DNA of 64,000 nucleotides from Mucilaginibacter gilvus (GCF_004054195.1 NZ_SBIW01000012.1:62001-126000), one strand, 5' to 3'. Numbered from the stretch's first letter, positions 15,796 to 25,149 are shown. Translations and numbers: made by a program. The notes: generated from the letters alone by a model not told the origin.

Positions 15796-18684
15796 ATGGA
15801 CTATCAATTTAAGGATATAGAGAAAAAGTGGCAGCAGTTTTGGGCGGATAACCACACCTTTAAAGCCGAAAATAAAACCAATAAACCCAAGTACTACGTG
15901 CTGGATATGTTCCCTTACCCAAGTGGTGCGGGGCTGCATGTTGGCCACCCGCTGGGCTATATAGCTTCTGATATTTTTGCGCGTTATAAACGCTTAAAAG
16001 GCTTTAACGTATTGCACCCGATGGGGTACGATAGCTTCGGGCTACCGGCCGAGCAGTACGCCATACAAACCGGGCAGCATCCATCGGTTACCACCGAGGA
16101 TAATATCGCCACCTACCGCCGCCAGTTGGATCAGATCGGTTTCTCGTTCGACTGGAGCCGCGAGGTGCGTACCAGCAACGCGGGTTATTACAAATGGACG
16201 CAGTGGATCTTTATGCAGCTGTTTAACAGCTGGTATAACAAAGAGGCCGACAAAGCGATATCGATTGCCGAATTGGTTGCGCATTTTGAAAGCAAAGGCA
16301 GCACCGGCATCAACGCTGTGTGCGACGAAGAAATACTAAGTTTTACCGCTGATGAGTGGAAAGCATTTACCGAACAGGAACAACAAGCCGAACTATTAAA
16401 ATACCGCCTAACCTACCTGCGCGAAAGTACCGTTAACTGGTGCGCCGCCCTGGGTACCGTACTGGCTAACGACGAGGTAAAAGACGGCTTTAGCGAGCGC
16501 GGCGGGTACCCTGTGGAGCAAAAGAAAATGATGCAGTGGAGCATGCGCATCACTGCCTATGCCCAGCGTTTACTGCAAGGTTTGGACACCATTGACTGGC
16601 CCGAGCCTTTAAAAGAAATGCAGCGCAACTGGATCGGCAAAAGCGTGGGTGCATCTGTTAGGTTTCCGATAGCCTCACCTAAATCCTCTCCAAAGGAGAG
16701 GACTTCAGAAGAAAGCGCAGCTACCTCCCTCTCCTTTGGAGAGGGTCGGGGTGAGGCTAACTACATAGAGGTTTTCACCACCCGTGTAGATACCATCTTT
16801 GGAGTTACGTTTGTGGTTTTGGCGCCGGAGCATGAACTGGTAGCAAGCCTGACCACGCCGGAGCAAAAAACCGCCGTGGAGGAGTACATTGCCAAAACCA
16901 AAAAGAAAAGCGAACTGGACAGGATGGCTGATACCAAAACGGTATCGGGCGCTTTTACGGGTAGCTATGTATTAAACCCGCTGAACGGCGAGAAGATACA
17001 GCTTTGGATAGCCGATTACGTATTGGCTGGCTATGGTACCGGTGCCGTAATGGCCGTACCAAGTGGCGACCAGCGCGATTACCTTTTTGCAAAGCATTTC
17101 GATTTGCCGATAGTGCCTATCATTGATATACAAAATATAGAAACCGAAGCCGACCCGACCAAGGAAGGTACATACATCAATTCGGACTTTATGAACGGCC
17201 TGGATTACAAGGCTGGCACCGCCGCCGTAATTGCCAAACTGGAAGAGGTTGGCGCGGGCAAAGCGAAGGTGAACTTTAGAATGCGCGATGCCATTTTTGG
17301 CCGCCAACGTTACTGGGGCGAACCGGTACCGGTTTATTTTAAAGATGGCTTGCCTTACCTGATAGAAGAAAGCGAACTGCCGTTGATATTGCCCGAAATT
17401 GATAAATACCTGCCAACCGAAACAGGCGAACCACCTTTGGCCCGTGCTGCGGGTTGGAAATACACCTCCCTCTCCTCTGGAGAGGGCCGGGGTGAGGCTA
17501 CCTACGAGTACGAACTGAGCACCATGCCTGGCTGGGCAGGCAGCAGCTGGTACTGGTACCGCTACATGGATGCCCAAAATGATGCTGAATTTGCTTCGGA
17601 AGAAGCCATAGAATACTGGAAAGCGGTTGATTTGTACATTGGCGGTAGCGAACACGCTACCGGTCACTTGCTGTACAGCCGTTTCTGGAACAAGTTTTTA
17701 AAGGATATTGGTAAAACACCCGAGGAAGAACCGTTTAAAAAACTGATAAACCAGGGGATGATACAGGGGAGGAGTAATTTTGTGTACCGCCTTATTGATG
17801 AAGAAGGTAAGGGCACAAACACCTTTGTTTCCCATGGGTTGATCAAGGAACACAATACTTCACCAATACACGTGGATGTGAACATTGTTGAGAACGATGT
17901 GCTTAACCTGAATAAATTTAAAGAGTGGAGGCCGGATTTCGCAGACGCGGAGTTTATACTCGAGAATGGCAAATACGTTTGCGGGGTTGAGATTGAAAAG
18001 ATGTCTAAACGATACTACAACGTTGTGAATCCGGATGATTTGGCTCAGCGTTACGGCGCCGATACTTTACGCATGTACGAAATGTTCCTTGGTCCGTTAG
18101 AGCAGAGCAAGCCCTGGAATACCAACGGTATTGAAGGTGTGTTTAAATTTCTGCGTAAATTCTGGAGATTGTTTCATGATGCGGACTGGAACTTTACCGT
18201 AAGCAGTGCCGAGCCTAACAAAGCGGAGCTAAAATCATTACACAAGATCATCCAAAAGGTGGAGCAGGATATCGAACGTTTCTCGTTCAATACTTCCGTA
18301 TCCAGCTTTATGATTGCGGTGAATGAGCTTACCGACCTTAAATGTAACAAACGCGCCATCCTGCACAATATGGTGATCATCCTGGAACCATACGCGCCAC
18401 ACATTTGCGAGGAGCTTTGGGTAATGCTGGGCGAACAGGCCGGCACCTTATCTTATGCAGCTTACCCAACATTTAACCCGGCCTATTTGGTGGAGGATGA
18501 GTTTAGCTACCCAATATCGTTCAACGGGAAAATGAAAACCAACGTAAGTTTATCATTAAGCCTGAGCAATGACGAGATTGAAGCCGCTATCCGCTCACAC
18601 GCCGACGTACTAAAATACCTCGACGGCAAAGCCCCTAAAAAGGTTATTGTAGTAAAAGGCAGGATTGTGAATATTGTGGTGTAA
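15796..18684 (+). CDS. leuS: Leucyl-tRNA synthetase with two in-frame repeat insertions
   Basis: 962 residues; class I aminoacyl-tRNA synthetase that charges tRNA-Leu in the cytoplasm. Seen: YPSGAGLHVGHPLGY with the HIGH-type HVGH (48-51), WCAALGTVLANDE, the CP1 editing domain (VFTTRVDTIFG), MPGWAGSSWYWYRYMD, and KMSKR (735-739). It is longer than expected because two palindromic repeats are read in frame: residues about 292-321 (bases 16671-16758) at the entry to the editing domain, and about 558-568 (17466-17499) just before the second half of the catalytic core. All key motifs are intact, so it is probably functional. Own promoter and terminator. Confidence 0.97.
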   Translation: MDYQFKDIEKKWQQFWADNHTFKAENKTNKPKYYVLDMFPYPSGAGLHVGHPLGYIASDIFARYKRLKGFNVLHPMGYDSFGLPAEQYAIQTGQHPSVTTEDNIATYRRQLDQIGFSFDWSREVRTSNAGYYKWTQWIFMQLFNSWYNKEADKAISIAELVAHFESKGSTGINAVCDEEILSFTADEWKAFTEQEQQAELLKYRLTYLRESTVNWCAALGTVLANDEVKDGFSERGGYPVEQKKMMQWSMRITAYAQRLLQGLDTIDWPEPLKEMQRNWIGKSVGASVRFPIASPKSSPKERTSEESAATSLSFGEGRGEANYIEVFTTRVDTIFGVTFVVLAPEHELVASLTTPEQKTAVEEYIAKTKKKSELDRMADTKTVSGAFTGSYVLNPLNGEKIQLWIADYVLAGYGTGAVMAVPSGDQRDYLFAKHFDLPIVPIIDIQNIETEADPTKEGTYINSDFMNGLDYKAGTAAVIAKLEEVGAGKAKVNFRMRDAIFGRQRYWGEPVPVYFKDGLPYLIEESELPLILPEIDKYLPTETGEPPLARAAGWKYTSLSSGEGRGEATYEYELSTMPGWAGSSWYWYRYMDAQNDAEFASEEAIEYWKAVDLYIGGSEHATGHLLYSRFWNKFLKDIGKTPEEEPFKKLINQGMIQGRSNFVYRLIDEEGKGTNTFVSHGLIKEHNTSPIHVDVNIVENDVLNLNKFKEWRPDFADAEFILENGKYVCGVEIEKMSKRYYNVVNPDDLAQRYGADTLRMYEMFLGPLEQSKPWNTNGIEGVFKFLRKFWRLFHDADWNFTVSSAEPNKAELKSLHKIIQKVEQDIERFSFNTSVSSFMIAVNELTDLKCNKRAILHNMVIILEPYAPHICEELWVMLGEQAGTLSYAAYPTFNPAYLVEDEFSYPISFNGKMKTNVSLSLSLSNDEIEAAIRSHADVLKYLDGKAPKKVIVVKGRIVNIVV
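16671..16758. repeat. Complete inverted-repeat element inside leuS
   Basis: About 32-bp arms (AGCCTCACC...CCTCTCCAAAGGAGAGG and its complement ending GGTGAGGCT) match at about 27 of 32 positions and enclose a short spacer. It is read through as ASPKSSPKERTSEESAA-TSLSFGEGRGEA with no stop. Comparable LeuRS sequences go almost directly from a VRFPI-like strand to IEVFTTR (from memory of the family). Confidence 0.85.
17466..17499. repeat. Single-arm copy of the same repeat inside leuS
   Basis: CTCCCTCTCC-TCT-GGAGAGGG followed by CCGGGGTGAGGCT, nearly identical to the right arm of the element at 16671-16758. It is translated as TSLSSGEGRGEAT between the GW and YEYELSTMPGW segments. Confidence 0.85.
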
Positions 18685-18720
18685 AAAAGTAGCGATGGGT
18701 TCAAGCTCATCGCTACTTTT
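18685..18720 (+). terminator. leuS terminator
   Basis: A 13-bp stem (AAAAGTAGCGATG with CATCGCTACTTTT) directly overlapping the leuS stop region, followed by T-rich sequence. Confidence 0.9.
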
Positions 18721-18752
18721 TATATACAGGCAACCGATCATTTAAAAAGGTA

Positions 18753-18864
18753 GTCATGTTGAACTTGTTTCAACATCCCACGGGAGGGGTAACTACCTCG
18801 CTTAACCGATTGCGCAGCTAATCACTTTGCATGTGGGGTGCCGAAATAAATTCACATGACGACG
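18753..18864. repeat. Degenerate inverted repeat of the GTCATGTTGAAC family
   Basis: The left arm GTCATGTTGAACTTGTTTCA and a right arm near 18832-18864 (GGGTGCCGAAATAAATTCAC followed by ATGACGAC) are the two ends of a repeat common in Bacteroidota intergenic DNA; the arms have diverged. Confidence 0.55.
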
Positions 18865-18907
18865 GGTTCATTGCTATTAAACACTCCAATAACAAAGCGC
18901 TTTTTCA

Positions 18908-19852
18908 ATGACCCAGCCCAAACACATCCACCAAGTAGATTACATCCGCGCTATTGCCTGTGTTGGTGTAACACTGTTCCATTTGGGCGGGAAGTCGCTT
19001 CCGGGATTAAAGTATGCCTGGTTGTGGATTTACATGTTTTTCCTGCTCTCGGGCTTTATCATTTGCAAGGCCATTCCTAAAAATTATATCTGGCGCATGG
19101 CGCCAACGTTTATAGCAAAACGTGTCAGCCGTATAGAACCACCGTATATTTTATCAATTGCATTAGTGCTATTGTTAAACCTAATTTATACACGGCTTGG
19201 CTATTTGCAGGAAATTAAGCCCGATTGGCCAAATCTACTGGGGCATTTGGCATACCTCAACAATTTTAACGGTAACAATTATGTTAACCCGGTATACTGG
19301 ACGCTCGGCATCGAATTTCAGTTTTACTTGTTTGTGGCGCTGGCCTTCCCGCTCGTCAATAGCAAATGGGGCGCTTATTTCCTGTTGGCATTAAGCATTG
19401 TATCGTATTTTGTGCATCTCCCCTGGTCGACAATGTTACCCATGTTCCCTGTTTTTGCTTTGGGCATGTTATATTTTCTGTACTCTTCCAAACAAATAAA
19501 GCCTTTATTGGCATTGCTCATCAGCCTTCCTATCATTTATATCAGCTGCTTTAATTCTGGCTGGCGCGAAACATGCACGGCATTGTTTGCACTTTTATTA
19601 CTGGCACTGCCGCTAAAAGCAAACGGTATAATTAAGTTTTTTTCTACCATTTCTTTTTCACTATACCTTACTCACGATACCATTGGCAGCAACCTGGTTG
19701 TATACATGGGGCAAAGCCTGCCAAAAACACTGCCTTTTAAGGCGCTGGAGTTTGGAACGGGCATAATTGTGAGCATCGTTTTCGCCTGGGTGTTCTATTT
19801 AGCGGTAGAAGCCCCCTTCCTGAAGCTCTCAAAACGCATTGTTTATAGTTGA
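18908..19852 (+). CDS. Acyltransferase family 3 membrane protein
   Basis: 314 residues with about ten hydrophobic helices. The Acyltransferase_3 signature is present: YIRAIACVGVTLFHLGGKS near the N-terminus with the conserved histidine, and FFLLSGFIICKA followed by FIAKRVSRIEPPYIL. The family O-acylates sugars of surface polysaccharides, lipid A or peptidoglycan at the inner membrane. Target unknown. It stands alone; the upstream 190 bp hold the leuS terminator and a repeat rather than a clear promoter. Confidence 0.85.
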   Translation: MTQPKHIHQVDYIRAIACVGVTLFHLGGKSLPGLKYAWLWIYMFFLLSGFIICKAIPKNYIWRMAPTFIAKRVSRIEPPYILSIALVLLLNLIYTRLGYLQEIKPDWPNLLGHLAYLNNFNGNNYVNPVYWTLGIEFQFYLFVALAFPLVNSKWGAYFLLALSIVSYFVHLPWSTMLPMFPVFALGMLYFLYSSKQIKPLLALLISLPIIYISCFNSGWRETCTALFALLLLALPLKANGIIKFFSTISFSLYLTHDTIGSNLVVYMGQSLPKTLPFKALEFGTGIIVSIVFAWVFYLAVEAPFLKLSKRIVYS

Positions 19853-19963
19853 TTATCAGCTTAGTGTAACATATACATTACAGTTATTAATATTTTACAA
19901 AAAAGGTTGAATTGCTTGTAACATTTTATCCATTTTCGCCTCCAATTACGAAAATGAACTAAT

Positions 19964-22468
19964 ATGAGACGTATAATTTTACTTTTAATAATAATTTGTG
20001 CTTCATTTACAGCTAATGCCCAGTTTGGCGTTGGCGGTGGTGGCGGCTCATCTATACTCGGGAAGATAGCCGGTACGGTTATAGATTCCCTAACTAAAAA
20101 ACCGGTTGACTATGCTACTATCAGCGTATTTAAAAGCGGTGGTACTGTGCCTATCAACGGTGTTTTAACCGACGAAAAAGGAAACTTTAAGCTTGATAAC
20201 ATCAAATCTGGCAGTTACAAGATCACCATATCTTTCTTAGGTTATAAAACCAAAACTATCGACCCGGTTACCACCACGGCCTCAAAACCGGATGCTAACC
20301 TGGGAAGCCTTATTTTGCCGCCAAGCGCACGTGCTTTAAAAGAGGTACAAATTGTTGGGCAGCAGGCGCTGATAGAAAATAAGATTGATAAGATAGTTTA
20401 CAATGCCGAAAAAGACCTTACCGCCGCAGGTGGTACCGCTACCGATTTGTTATCTAAAGTACCTTTGGTTGCTGTAGATATTAACGGTAACGTATCTGTA
20501 CGTGGCGATAACAACGTTCGCGTACTTATCAATGGCAAGCCATCGGGCGCGACAGCGGCCAGCTTAAGCGATGTATTAAAATCTATTCCGGCCAGCCAGA
20601 TCAAAACCATCGAGGTGATCACCTCGCCATCTGCCAAATACGATGCGGAAGGATCGGCAGGGATCATCAACATTATTACCAAGCAATCAAACGTTTCGGG
20701 TTTAAGCGGTGGTATTAATACTGGTTTTGGTACACGCCAAAATAACAGTAACTTAAATTTAAACTATAATAAAAACCGTTTTAACTTTAATACCAACATA
20801 GGCGGTAACGCGTCATGGCCGCAAAACACAAAAAACGCCTCCACTTACGAAAACTTCGCGCATCCTGATCTTTCTACCTCATCTGTAGGTACGGGAAGGC
20901 TTACCAGGCACGCGCTTGTAGGGTCGGTTGGTGCAGGTTACCAGTTCAATGGTTTTAATAATATTAACACCACGTTTAAGTTTAACCAGATAAGCTTTGG
21001 TAATACATCCATAAACGATATAACGGCAAAGGCCCCGTATAGCAGCAACTCGGTTTCAAACAATAAGATAGATGGATTTGACTGGAACCTGGATTATACG
21101 CACAAATTTAAAAAAGAAGGCAGCGAGATCTCTTTCTCAACCCAATGGAGCCATAATTCGGGTATAACCAATTACATCAACTTGTATACAGCGGTACAGC
21201 CAAACATCAAAAACAATATTGACGGTAAAAGCAATGAATACACGGTACAGGCCGATTATGTATTGCCTATAAATAAGGTATTTAAGCTGGAAGCAGGTGG
21301 TAAGAGCATCTTCAGGAGGATAAACAGCACGTCTGATTTTTACGATTATACCGGTAATCAGTTTATAATCAGCGCTGCTAATTCAAATGTTTATAAATAT
21401 AACCAAAACGTATTAGCTGGTTACTCAGTGCTTACCACTACTTTGCCCAAAGGCTGGTCGTTATTAACCGGTTTCAGGTTAGAGAACACGGATATCCACG
21501 GCGAGCCGTTTAACGCGAACCAAAGCCTTCCTCCGTTCGATCAGAATTATAACACCTATGTACCAAGCTTAACCATTCAAAAGAAACTAAACGCGTCAAA
21601 CACTATAAAGCTGGGTTACTCTAAACGTATTACCCGTCCAAGTTTGCAATTCTTAAACCCCTTTGTTAACAAAAGTAATATACTGGCCCAGCAGGTGGGT
21701 AACCCTACGCTTAACGCGGAAGTATCGCAAACGCTCGAACTTGGGTTAAACAGCTTTATTAAAACCTCCATCGTAAACGTGTCTGTGTATTATAAACGCA
21801 CTTCGGGTTTAATAGAGGGTATTGCTGATACCATAACCGTAAAAACTAAAGATCCTATAACTGGTTTAGACAGGTCGCAGGGCGGTACCCTTACTACTTT
21901 CCAAAACGTTGGTAACAATAATTCGTTTGGCGGTAGCTTTTTTGGTACTATTAACCCAATAAAAGCCATAACCATTATTGGTAGCGTAAATGCTTATACT
22001 TACAAGCCCGATCCAACAGGCAGGTTCCTGCAAGATCAGAGCCAGAATGGTACTTACATACAATATGGTGGTTTTTTAAGAGCCAGCGCTACATTGCCAA
22101 ATAACTTTATAGCAGAAGCTTTTGCCTTCGGTAGTTCATCGCGCCGCACCATACAGGGCCAAACGCCAACCTTTAGCATCCTTGGTTTTGGTGTAAAAAA
22201 ACAATTGATTAAAAAGAAAATGTCTATCGGTGTAAACATCATCAGTCCGTTTGCAGAATATAAAGGTTTTAACTCTAAAACCGAGGGCAAAGATTTCAGG
22301 TCGAGCACTTCGTTCCAGTTACCTTTCCGTTCATATGGTGTAACGTTTAGCTACAGCTTTGGTAAGCTAAGCTTTAGCCAGCCTAAAAAGAGCGGCGTGA
22401 ACAACGATGATATGAAACAAGGCGACCAGGGTATGGGCGGCGGTGGCGCACCAGCCGGCGGCCGATAG
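19964..22468 (+). CDS. TonB-dependent receptor-like outer-membrane barrel
   Basis: 834 residues. Signal peptide (MRRIILLLIIICASFTANAQ), a glycine stretch, a carboxypeptidase-regulatory-like beta-sandwich (about 35-110, GTVIDSLTKKPVDYATISVF), a plug domain (VSVRGDNNVRVLINGKPSG, SAKYDAEGSAGIINIITK), then a 22-strand-type barrel and a glycine/methionine-rich tail. No SusD partner follows, so this is the single-gene outer-membrane beta-barrel (OMP_b-brl_3) type rather than a SusCD polysaccharide importer. Substrate unknown. A strong terminator follows. Confidence 0.85.
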   Translation: MRRIILLLIIICASFTANAQFGVGGGGGSSILGKIAGTVIDSLTKKPVDYATISVFKSGGTVPINGVLTDEKGNFKLDNIKSGSYKITISFLGYKTKTIDPVTTTASKPDANLGSLILPPSARALKEVQIVGQQALIENKIDKIVYNAEKDLTAAGGTATDLLSKVPLVAVDINGNVSVRGDNNVRVLINGKPSGATAASLSDVLKSIPASQIKTIEVITSPSAKYDAEGSAGIINIITKQSNVSGLSGGINTGFGTRQNNSNLNLNYNKNRFNFNTNIGGNASWPQNTKNASTYENFAHPDLSTSSVGTGRLTRHALVGSVGAGYQFNGFNNINTTFKFNQISFGNTSINDITAKAPYSSNSVSNNKIDGFDWNLDYTHKFKKEGSEISFSTQWSHNSGITNYINLYTAVQPNIKNNIDGKSNEYTVQADYVLPINKVFKLEAGGKSIFRRINSTSDFYDYTGNQFIISAANSNVYKYNQNVLAGYSVLTTTLPKGWSLLTGFRLENTDIHGEPFNANQSLPPFDQNYNTYVPSLTIQKKLNASNTIKLGYSKRITRPSLQFLNPFVNKSNILAQQVGNPTLNAEVSQTLELGLNSFIKTSIVNVSVYYKRTSGLIEGIADTITVKTKDPITGLDRSQGGTLTTFQNVGNNNSFGGSFFGTINPIKAITIIGSVNAYTYKPDPTGRFLQDQSQNGTYIQYGGFLRASATLPNNFIAEAFAFGSSSRRTIQGQTPTFSILGFGVKKQLIKKKMSIGVNIISPFAEYKGFNSKTEGKDFRSSTSFQLPFRSYGVTFSYSFGKLSFSQPKKSGVNNDDMKQGDQGMGGGGAPAGGR

Positions 22469-22514
22469 GTTGTTGGATCAAGAGTCAAGAAACAAGACGA
22501 AAGTTATATTACAA

Positions 22515-22550
22515 AAGCGAGCCTTCCGGTAAAACGGGAGGCTCGCTTTG
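22515..22550 (+). terminator. Terminator of the 19964 barrel gene
   Basis: A 15-bp stem with one mismatch (AAAGCGAGCCTTCCG and CGGGAGGCTCGCTTT), small loop, then T-rich. Confidence 0.85.
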
Positions 22551-22677
22551 TTTGTATTGGAGCCTTTGTAGCTACCGCGAATTTTCAACTCGTGGTACGC
22601 AGCGAGCAGCGTTCAACTGCAATTTAATTTAAGCTGCAGCAATTTTTTTCTTTTTTCTTACCCCTTGATTCTATCCT

Positions 22678-24492
22678 TTACTCCGCAGCAACGTTAATCC
22701 CTATCTGCTTCAGCAACAGCGACGCGTTGAAGGTTTTGCATTCGCCGTGTTTTATCTTGTAGTCAAACAGCATTTCGCCGCCGATAACCTGTATGTCAAA
22801 ATAATAATTACGGATGTAAGCTGGGTATTTATCTTCCAGTCGAGCTATCTGCAGGTCGTGTGTAGCCACCATGCCCACGCCTTTTTTGGCGATGAGTTGC
22901 TCTATTACAGCCTTGCTACCCAGGTACTTATCTACGGAGTTGGTGCCGCGCAGCATCTCGTCTATCAGGAAGAAAACCCTGCTTTGGTTCTCCACAGCGG
23001 CAAGGAGCATCTGTAGCCGGTCCAACTCTGCCTTAAAGGTAGATGTGCTTTCGTTCAGGCTATCTTTAATGCGCATGTAGGTCACCATGGTAATAACTGA
23101 TACTTCCATCGCCCCGGCGCAAACCGGTGCCCCAGCCAGCGCTAAAACGGTGTTAATGCCAATGGTGCGCAGGAAAGTGCTCTTGCCAGCCATGTTGCTG
23201 CCGGTTATAATATCAACGCTAAAGGCATTGTTTAGTTCATAATCATTATCAACCCGCTTGCCACGGATAAGCGGGTGGGCTATGTTTTTGGCAGTCAGGG
23301 TATAACCTTTGGTATCAGCAATAATAGGGTAGGTCCAGTCCGGGTAGTTGATGGCGGGTACGGCAAGGCTAATGAGGGCTTCAAACTCTGCAATCACATC
23401 AAAGGCGGTTTCAAAATTCTCGTGGTTGGCCTTCTTCCAGGCCTCAATGGCCATCAGCTGGCGTATATCCCATATAAAAATGGCGTTCAGCAGCACCATC
23501 AATATCATATTGAGGCGGTAGTTGAGTTTATTGATAAGCAGGGATAGCTGTTTTATCTGAGCAGAAACTACCTGTCCGTTGGCGTCTTTTAGCTTTTTGC
23601 TGATGTTTTGGGTGTAGTCGGCGTTCCACTCCGCTTGCTCTATATTTTGAAAACCCAGCACAAAATGCTGGAGGGCGGTATCTATTTTACCGGCTATCAG
23701 GTCGGTTTTCTGCACTATTTTAGTTCGTGTGGAAGCCTGCCGGTAGTTGAACCACATTACGGGCACTACCACATACAATATGGGCGTATAAAAGTACCCG
23801 GCAACCAGCATAGCCATCAATACAAATGGCGCTGCCTGGCTGTATGCGCGCAAAAATTTTTCGTTATCAAGTTCTACCGGCGTTTTCAAGAAGGTGATGA
23901 GGTTGGTAACCTGGTCGCGGTGCTGTTTCAGCGAGAAAAGCAGGTTGGCCTGAAAGGTTAGCTTCCATTCGGCTTTGGCGGCAAGCTCTTTTACCGCTTC
24001 CTGGCGGGAAAGGATCACCTCCTTTTTTTCGGGGGCCAGTAGCCAGTTGGCCAGTTTGTTATTCCCCTGCGAGGTAGCGCCCCGGTTAATGAGTTGAAAC
24101 AGAGAGCCCTTGCCAAAAATATCCAGGTCGCCGGTGTAATGGTGCTTATCGTTTGCAAACCAGCTGCCATCCGGGTACATGTTGCTGTGGGCTGCTATGC
24201 TTGCGGCTTCGTTCTCGTTCACCTTTTTAAGGTCGAGGTAATACTTTTTGGCGGTCTCAAATTCGTTTTGTTTTCCCACCAATTTGGCAAACACAAAGCC
24301 AAGCACCAATAAGGCGGCTACCAGTATCAGGATATTGTCCTGGCTCACGGTTAAAACAATGGCCACGATAAACAAAGCAAAGATGCCTAAACGGTAAAGA
24401 GAGTAGGTATTTGCTTGTGTGGCAAAGTTATCTGCCTGTTGTTGGGCAAGCGCTGCGGCCTGTGTGTGCTGGGTTAAAATATCCTGTTCCAT
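22678..24492 (-). CDS. Membrane-anchored MutS-family ATPase
   Basis: 604 residues, shorter than MutS (about 850), lacking the N-terminal mismatch-binding domain. In its place are two hydrophobic helices (about 34-50 and 54-72) and a further one at about 222-247, so it is probably an inner-membrane protein. A clamp-like helical middle precedes a complete ATPase: Walker A GSNMAGKST (431-439), the MutS-type STSTFKAEL, Walker B VFFLIDEMLRGTNSVD and THD. Bacteroidota carry such MutS-like proteins; classical mismatch repair is unlikely without the recognition domain. Divergent from rlmH with 80 bp between. Confidence 0.85.
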   Translation of the reverse strand: MEQDILTQHTQAAALAQQQADNFATQANTYSLYRLGIFALFIVAIVLTVSQDNILILVAALLVLGFVFAKLVGKQNEFETAKKYYLDLKKVNENEAASIAAHSNMYPDGSWFANDKHHYTGDLDIFGKGSLFQLINRGATSQGNNKLANWLLAPEKKEVILSRQEAVKELAAKAEWKLTFQANLLFSLKQHRDQVTNLITFLKTPVELDNEKFLRAYSQAAPFVLMAMLVAGYFYTPILYVVVPVMWFNYRQASTRTKIVQKTDLIAGKIDTALQHFVLGFQNIEQAEWNADYTQNISKKLKDANGQVVSAQIKQLSLLINKLNYRLNMILMVLLNAIFIWDIRQLMAIEAWKKANHENFETAFDVIAEFEALISLAVPAINYPDWTYPIIADTKGYTLTAKNIAHPLIRGKRVDNDYELNNAFSVDIITGSNMAGKSTFLRTIGINTVLALAGAPVCAGAMEVSVITMVTYMRIKDSLNESTSTFKAELDRLQMLLAAVENQSRVFFLIDEMLRGTNSVDKYLGSKAVIEQLIAKKGVGMVATHDLQIARLEDKYPAYIRNYYFDIQVIGGEMLFDYKIKHGECKTFNASLLLKQIGINVAAE

Positions 24493-24498
24493 TAGCTG

Positions 24499-24546
24499 TT
24501 GTAAAACCTTAATTTTGGGATGTTTTACAAGTTTTCAATTTTACAA
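24499..24546. promoter_or_regulatory. Three TTGTAAAA sites in a divergent promoter
   Basis: TTGTAAAAC (24499-24507) and its perfect inverse GTTTTACAA (24522-24530), plus another TTTTACAA (24539-24546), in the gap between the MutS-like gene and rlmH. Possible operator; AT-rich, so chance cannot be excluded. Confidence 0.35.
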
Positions 24547-24572
24547 CAAATACGCAACATTTAGCGCCTCTA

Positions 24573-25046
24573 ATGAAGATCACTTTTATAACCGTTGGCA
24601 AAACCGAAGATGCTTATTTAAAAGAGGGCATAGAAAAGTATGTGAAACGGCTAAAGCACTATACCAAACTGGAACTGGCCGAGATCCCCGAGCTAAAAAA
24701 TACCAAGGCCCTTACCGAAGATCAGCAGAAAACAAAGGAAGCTGAGCTCATCCTTAAAAAAGTTACCCCGCAGGATCACCTTATTTTGCTGGATGAGGCC
24801 GGGCAGGAATTCACCTCCGTGCAGTTTGCCAGCTATTTAAATAAGCGCGCCATCGGTTCGGTAGCCAGCCTGGTGTTTATAGTGGGCGGCCCCTACGGGT
24901 TCGACCAATCTGTTTACCAGCGCGCCAATGATAAAATATCTCTCAGCCGCATGACGTTCTCTCACCAAATGGTCCGCCTGTTTTTTGTGGAGCAGCTGTA
25001 CCGGGCATTTACCATTATTAAAGGAGAGCCGTATCATCACCAATAG
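24573..25046 (+). CDS. rlmH: 23S rRNA (pseudouridine1915-N3)-methyltransferase
   Basis: 157 residues, the normal RlmH length. SPOUT-class SAM enzyme that methylates pseudouridine 1915 in 23S rRNA helix 69. Seen: MKITFITVGKTEDAYLKEGI at the N-terminus, LDEAGQEFTS in the middle, the knot glycine motif FIVGGPYGFD, and the highly conserved C-terminal stretch LSRMTFSHQMVRLFFVEQ ending EPYHH. No operon partner; divergent from the MutS-like gene. Confidence 0.97.
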   Translation: MKITFITVGKTEDAYLKEGIEKYVKRLKHYTKLELAEIPELKNTKALTEDQQKTKEAELILKKVTPQDHLILLDEAGQEFTSVQFASYLNKRAIGSVASLVFIVGGPYGFDQSVYQRANDKISLSRMTFSHQMVRLFFVEQLYRAFTIIKGEPYHHQ

Positions 25047-25067
25047 CTTGATTTGAAGATGAGTGAA

Positions 25068-25135
25068 TTTGAAGATTTGAAAATTGAACTCAGCCATTTT
25101 CAAATCTTCAAATTCCCTAATTTTCAAATCAATTA
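25068..25135. repeat. AT-rich inverted repeat (TTTGAAGATTTGAAAAT type)
   Basis: GAATTTGAAGATTTGAAAAT and its inverse ATTTTCAAATCTTCAAATTC lie back to back, with a third TTTTCAAATCAATT copy, between rlmH and the CDF gene. Large hairpin potential; may act as a terminator for rlmH. Confidence 0.6.
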
Positions 25136-25149
25136 AATACCTTTACACC

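Noticed and set aside
16972..17667. 231-codon minus-strand ORF inside leuS
   Set aside because: Antisense shadow of a conserved gene; it includes the reverse reading of the repeat and has no domain.
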